A stretch of DNA of 64,000 bases, from the NCBI RefSeq assembly GCF_014852585.1, contig NZ_JACVBX010000013.1, positions 62,001 through 126,000 of the forward strand. The letters are read 5' to 3'. The position numbers and the translations under genes were made by a program. The DNA comes from Pseudomonas sp. PDM18 (GTDB lineage Bacteria > Pseudomonadota > Gammaproteobacteria > Pseudomonadales > Pseudomonadaceae). Below, piece after piece: positions 61,009-64,000 of this stretch; position 1 is the stretch's first letter; each line of letters begins with the position of its first letter. Below the pieces are notes generated by a model. The model ran no database searches, was not told the origin of the DNA, and saw nothing but the letters and a program-made list of their open reading frames with translations.

Positions 61009-62766
61009 TCAGAAGGTCAGGCTGGCGCTGAAGTAGGTGGAATCGCTGGGACGATCGAGGAAGTCCGGCTTCTCGAGGGGCCAGGCGTGGAAGACATCGA
61101 GGTTGAACACCCCCAGGGTGGTGCTGACGCCAAGGGCAGCGCCGGTCAACTCGCCTTGTGGCAGGCCGGGTTCGCGGTTCCACACCTTGCCGTGATCGAG
61201 CGCCACGTAGGGGCGGATCTGCCCGGCCAACCCCTGGCGCACGGCGAAGGTACGGTGCAGGTTGAGCTGGTTGCGCAGGAACCAGCCGTTGTCGCCCGAC
61301 AAGCTCTGGTCATCGAAACCACGCACGCTGTAGAGGCTACCGACGAGCATCTGCTCGGAGCCGTAGAGCACGTCCTGCGCCTTCTGCCCGGCGAATTGCG
61401 AGGTGAAACTCCACGACTGCCCCAGCATCAGGAACGGCCGGTACCAGTTGGCCCCGTATTTGAACGCGGTGAACTGCGCACGGGGCGCGTAGTCCGGCAG
61501 CCCGGACGGGTCGTCCAGCGCGTCGAACAGCTTCAGGCCGCGAGAAATGCCGCCATTCACCGTGAACGAGCCGCCGAGCAACTGGGTGGTGAAGGACGAA
61601 TCCAGATCCAGCACGGTCAGCTTGCGGCTGCTGACGTCCAGGTAGATGTCCTCCAGGTAGTTCTTGAAGTCCTTGCGGGTCAGCGTCGCGGAGAGATTCC
61701 ACAAGGACTGCTGTCCACGCCAGGCCAGGTAGTCCGTGCGCAGCGAGTAGAAGCTGGAGTCACCGCTGGTGCGCAGCCGGGTGCCGCCTGCCGTGCGGAT
61801 GTGGCTGGCGTAATGGGTGTCGGAGGCGTTGAAACTGACCGTGGTATAGCCGAACGGCACCACGTAGCTCAGGTTGCTCAGGTACGAAGCGCGGCTGCCA
61901 GCGTCATAGGGCACGGCACGGCGATGGGTGAGACTGAGGAAATCGTTGAAGCCCAACGGGTTGTCCAGTGCCAGGTTGGCGCCTGCCTGGTTCTGCCCGG
62001 TGGAGTCCTGCCCGTAGTTGTCGTAGGTCAGGTTGAGCCGTGCCGGTCGCACCGGATGATTGCTGAACAGCACCACGCTATCGCCCGGCGAACTGCCTGG
62101 GGCGATGTCCATCACCGCGTCGTTGGAGGACAAACGGTTGATCTGGTCCAGCGCCTGTTCCAGATCGCGCAGGTTCAGCGGCTCGCCGATCACGCCCGGA
62201 GCGACGTTGGGAATCGAGATCGAGCCGGCGCCGCCGTCCTCAACCCGGATTGCCTCGACCCGGCCCTCCTCCACATTCACCGTCAGCGTACCAGTGGAAA
62301 GGTCCTGCGCGGGCAGATAGGCCCGTGCCGCCACGTAGCCCTTGGCGATATACGCGGCGGTGACGGCTGACAGTACGTGCTCGATCTCACGCACGCCCAG
62401 ACACTTGCCCTCGTAGGGTTTTACCAGCAGATCGATACTCGCGGAGCGGATCAGCGTTGCACCGCGGACCTGGATATCCCGAACCTCCCGGCAGGGCCCT
62501 GCGGGCAGCTCGCGTGGCTTATCGGGCGGCACCTGAAGGTGCGTGGGCGGCTCGGCGGAAGTGCGGTCCTGCTGCTGTTGCTGCTGTAGGCGCTCGATCG
62601 AGTCGCGCTGCAGGCGATCGGCCTGGCGCACGGCGTTCTCGACCACCGCCCCCGGCCCAGCGGCATTGCCAGCGCCGGCCCACAAAGCAGCGCACAGCAA
62701 AAGGGAACAGCGGCCGATCGTGCGCAGTGCGCTACCGATCATGGATGCACATCCTGGCAGGGACAT
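61009..62766 (-). CDS. TpsB: ShlB/FhaC-type outer membrane transporter
   Basis: TpsB is a two-partner secretion transporter that exports TpsA. The 585-residue protein has a signal peptide (about residues 1-34) and a poly-Gln stretch (seven Q, about residue 60). Two POTRA domains follow (EVRDIQVRGATLIRS; TLTVNVEEGRVEAIRV), then a 16-strand barrel with the VRGF motif in SLYSVRGFDDQSLSGDNGW. The start at 62764-62766 has a strong AGGAGAGG 7 nt upstream; an in-frame frame farther up is rejected. It overlaps nothing and lies 13 bp before tpsA, so the pair is one operon. Confidence 0.95.
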   Translation of the reverse strand: MSLPGCASMIGSALRTIGRCSLLLCAALWAGAGNAAGPGAVVENAVRQADRLQRDSIERLQQQQQQDRTSAEPPTHLQVPPDKPRELPAGPCREVRDIQVRGATLIRSASIDLLVKPYEGKCLGVREIEHVLSAVTAAYIAKGYVAARAYLPAQDLSTGTLTVNVEEGRVEAIRVEDGGAGSISIPNVAPGVIGEPLNLRDLEQALDQINRLSSNDAVMDIAPGSSPGDSVVLFSNHPVRPARLNLTYDNYGQDSTGQNQAGANLALDNPLGFNDFLSLTHRRAVPYDAGSRASYLSNLSYVVPFGYTTVSFNASDTHYASHIRTAGGTRLRTSGDSSFYSLRTDYLAWRGQQSLWNLSATLTRKDFKNYLEDIYLDVSSRKLTVLDLDSSFTTQLLGGSFTVNGGISRGLKLFDALDDPSGLPDYAPRAQFTAFKYGANWYRPFLMLGQSWSFTSQFAGQKAQDVLYGSEQMLVGSLYSVRGFDDQSLSGDNGWFLRNQLNLHRTFAVRQGLAGQIRPYVALDHGKVWNREPGLPQGELTGAALGVSTTLGVFNLDVFHAWPLEKPDFLDRPSDSTYFSASLTF

Positions 62767-63018
62767 CGTCGAACCTCTCCTCGGGGTTGGGATCGCCCAC
62801 CGCAAGGCGCCGAGCAGACAGATGCCCGGTACGACGGAAGGCTGGGGGACGAGGAGAAGGCTGCCGTGGCAGCGGCGCTCAGGAGATCGAACGGGCGACA
62901 GCCACAGCGGCTGTCGGAAGCGGGCACGACGACTCGAACGTGCCCTGGGTCTCTCCATGATCCTTCGAACTGCGTCCTTGGGGTGGGATCAGCTTAGGGG
63001 GAGAGCCCCAGTCGGCAC

Positions 63019-63049
63019 ATACGGCAAGTGTCGTATTTTTGAGACACTT
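63019..63049. promoter_or_regulatory. Inverted repeats in the tpsB-DLH spacer
   Basis: Two short dyads overlap here: ATACG-N8-CGTAT (63019-63036) and AAGTGTC-N10-GACACTT (63026-63049). They lie in a 373-bp spacer (62767-63139) between divergent tpsB and the hydrolase gene. They could bind a dimeric regulator, but no regulator gene is adjacent. I see no clear promoter consensus in this spacer. Confidence 0.4.
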
Positions 63050-63139
63050 CTGATGCGGGAGCACCGGCCTTTCCGATGCTGGTGAATACCGGAATAATCC
63101 CGTCCGACAGAACAACAACGAGCCTGACAGGAGTGGACC

Positions 63140-64000
63140 ATGGGCAAGAGCATCAGCATCGCCGCGCGTGACGGCAGCGGCAGCTTCAGCGGTTATCTCG
63201 CGGTACCGGCCAGCGGACACGGCCCCGGCGTGGTGATCGGCCAGGAGATCTTCGGCGTCAACGCCAACATGCGCAGCATCGCCGACAGCTATGCCGAGGA
63301 AGGCTACGTCGCCCTGGTGCCCGACCTGTTTTGGCGCCTGCAGCCGAACCTGGAGCTGGGCTACAGCGAGGCCGAATTCGGCCAGGCCATCGGCCTGTTC
63401 CAGCGCTTCGACGTGGACAAGGGCGTGGACGACATCGCCGCCGCCATGGACGCCCTGCGCGCCCTACCGGAGGTCGAGGATCGCGGCATCGGCTACGTCG
63501 GTTTCTGCCTGGGCGGCAAGCTCGCCTACCTCACCGCCGCGCGCACCGATGCCGCCTGCTCAGTGGGCTACTACGGAATGGGTATCGAACAGATGCTCGA
63601 CGAGGCGCAGAACATCAAGGGCCGCCTCGTGCTGCACTTCGCCGAGCAGGACGTGTACTGCGACGCCAACGCCCGCGCCGCCATCGGCGAAGTCCTCGGC
63701 AAATTGCCAAAGACGGAAATCTACAGTTACCCCGGTGTCGACCACGCCTTCGCCCGCCCTAATGGCATGCACTTCGACAAGCCCGCCGCACTGATGGCCC
63801 ACGAGCGCAGCATCGGCGCGCTCAAGCGCGAGATCGGCCCGGACTTCGACCTGTCGCAGCTGTGGGAAGACCACATCCACCACGAGTTCGCCGCCCGCGA
63901 CGTGCCTGCCACCATGGCGACCATGGTCGCCCAGCCCTACGTCAACCACATCCCGACCATGACCGGCGGCGTCGGCCAGGACGACCTGGCGCGCTTCTAC
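63140..64000 (+). CDS. Dienelactone hydrolase family protein with C-terminal extension (partial)
   Basis: The 287 codons present start at ATG 63140, with AGGAG a few bases upstream, and run off the window. The N-terminal alpha/beta hydrolase has the nucleophile Cys in GFCLGG, an acid residue region and the catalytic histidine in GVDHAF. This is the dienelactone hydrolase triad. After about residue 240 the frame goes on (LWEDHIHHEF, then TMVAQPYVNHIPTMTGG). This suggests a second, NTF2/SnoaL-like domain, as known for some 400-residue Pseudomonas hydrolases. The complete C-terminus is outside the window. Its physiological substrate is unknown. Confidence 0.85.
   Translation, partial: MGKSISIAARDGSGSFSGYLAVPASGHGPGVVIGQEIFGVNANMRSIADSYAEEGYVALVPDLFWRLQPNLELGYSEAEFGQAIGLFQRFDVDKGVDDIAAAMDALRALPEVEDRGIGYVGFCLGGKLAYLTAARTDAACSVGYYGMGIEQMLDEAQNIKGRLVLHFAEQDVYCDANARAAIGEVLGKLPKTEIYSYPGVDHAFARPNGMHFDKPAALMAHERSIGALKREIGPDFDLSQLWEDHIHHEFAARDVPATMATMVAQPYVNHIPTMTGGVGQDDLARFY

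Noticed and set aside
51618..62370. Several large plus-strand ORFs opposite tpsA and tpsB
   Set aside because: The minus strand encodes the clear TPS pair; the plus-strand products are low-complexity, Arg/Pro- or Leu/Ser-rich without motifs.

Overview
The window is a GC-rich gammaproteobacterial chromosome segment. Its gene order is that of a Pseudomonas of the P. aeruginosa lineage. From memory, it follows roughly PA3799 to PA3834 of P. aeruginosa PAO1 (der to valS) almost gene for gene, except for one inserted cluster. The species is not resolved. 23 kb on the right (about 41-64 kb) is less universally conserved.

Left core (1-23.7 kb). On the minus strand lie hisS-yfgM-bamB-der, then rlmN-pilF-rodZ-ispG (translation, outer-membrane assembly, isoprenoid synthesis, cell shape, type IV pilus secretin pilotin). 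They are followed by ndk and the complete housekeeping iron-sulfur operon iscR-iscS-iscU-iscA-hscB-hscA-fdx-iscX, with a recognisable IscR operator over its promoter. cysE and trmJ lie upstream, suhB diverges from trmJ, and then come a glycine-zipper protein and queA-tgt-yajC-secD-secF. A tRNA-Leu(CAA) with its own promoter and terminator closes this part.

Inserted cluster (23.9-30.5 kb). Directly beyond the tRNA is a tightly coupled, minus-strand type IV pilus accessory operon, pilE-pilV-pilW-pilX-pilY1-fimU. It is followed upstream by about 0.5 kb of AT-rich DNA. In PAO1 the queA/tRNA-Leu region continues directly to the EAL-domain gene, and the minor pilins sit elsewhere in a different order. 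This cluster therefore looks like an insertion at a tRNA or a relocated copy.

Right core (30.6-40.7 kb). An EAL-domain c-di-GMP phosphodiesterase diverges from an RDD membrane protein. The LPS-export permeases lptF-lptG diverge from pepA-holC-(hypothetical)-valS. Two REP-type inverted pairs lie in spacers, after suhB and before valS.

Accessory right end (40.7-64 kb). This holds an M14 carboxypeptidase, a thiamine-diphosphate enzyme, an SLC13-type transporter, a small winged-helix protein, a VTT-domain membrane protein and rlmF. An MFS transporter follows whose reading frame has no stop before running deep into antisense rlmF, with a divergent LysR regulator and an isochorismatase-like hydrolase. 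Then comes a two-partner secretion pair: TpsB transporter and a 3100-residue TpsA exoprotein. The TpsA has FHA-type modules carrying Ala/Gly-rich inserts and a Gln/Ala-rich helical tail in place of a CDI toxin. A dienelactone hydrolase fused to a second domain runs off the end of the window.

Many start codons were reassigned from ribosome-binding sites: GTG for hisS, yfgM and hscB; TTG for trmJ and lptF. No rRNA, IS element, CRISPR array or prophage was seen.
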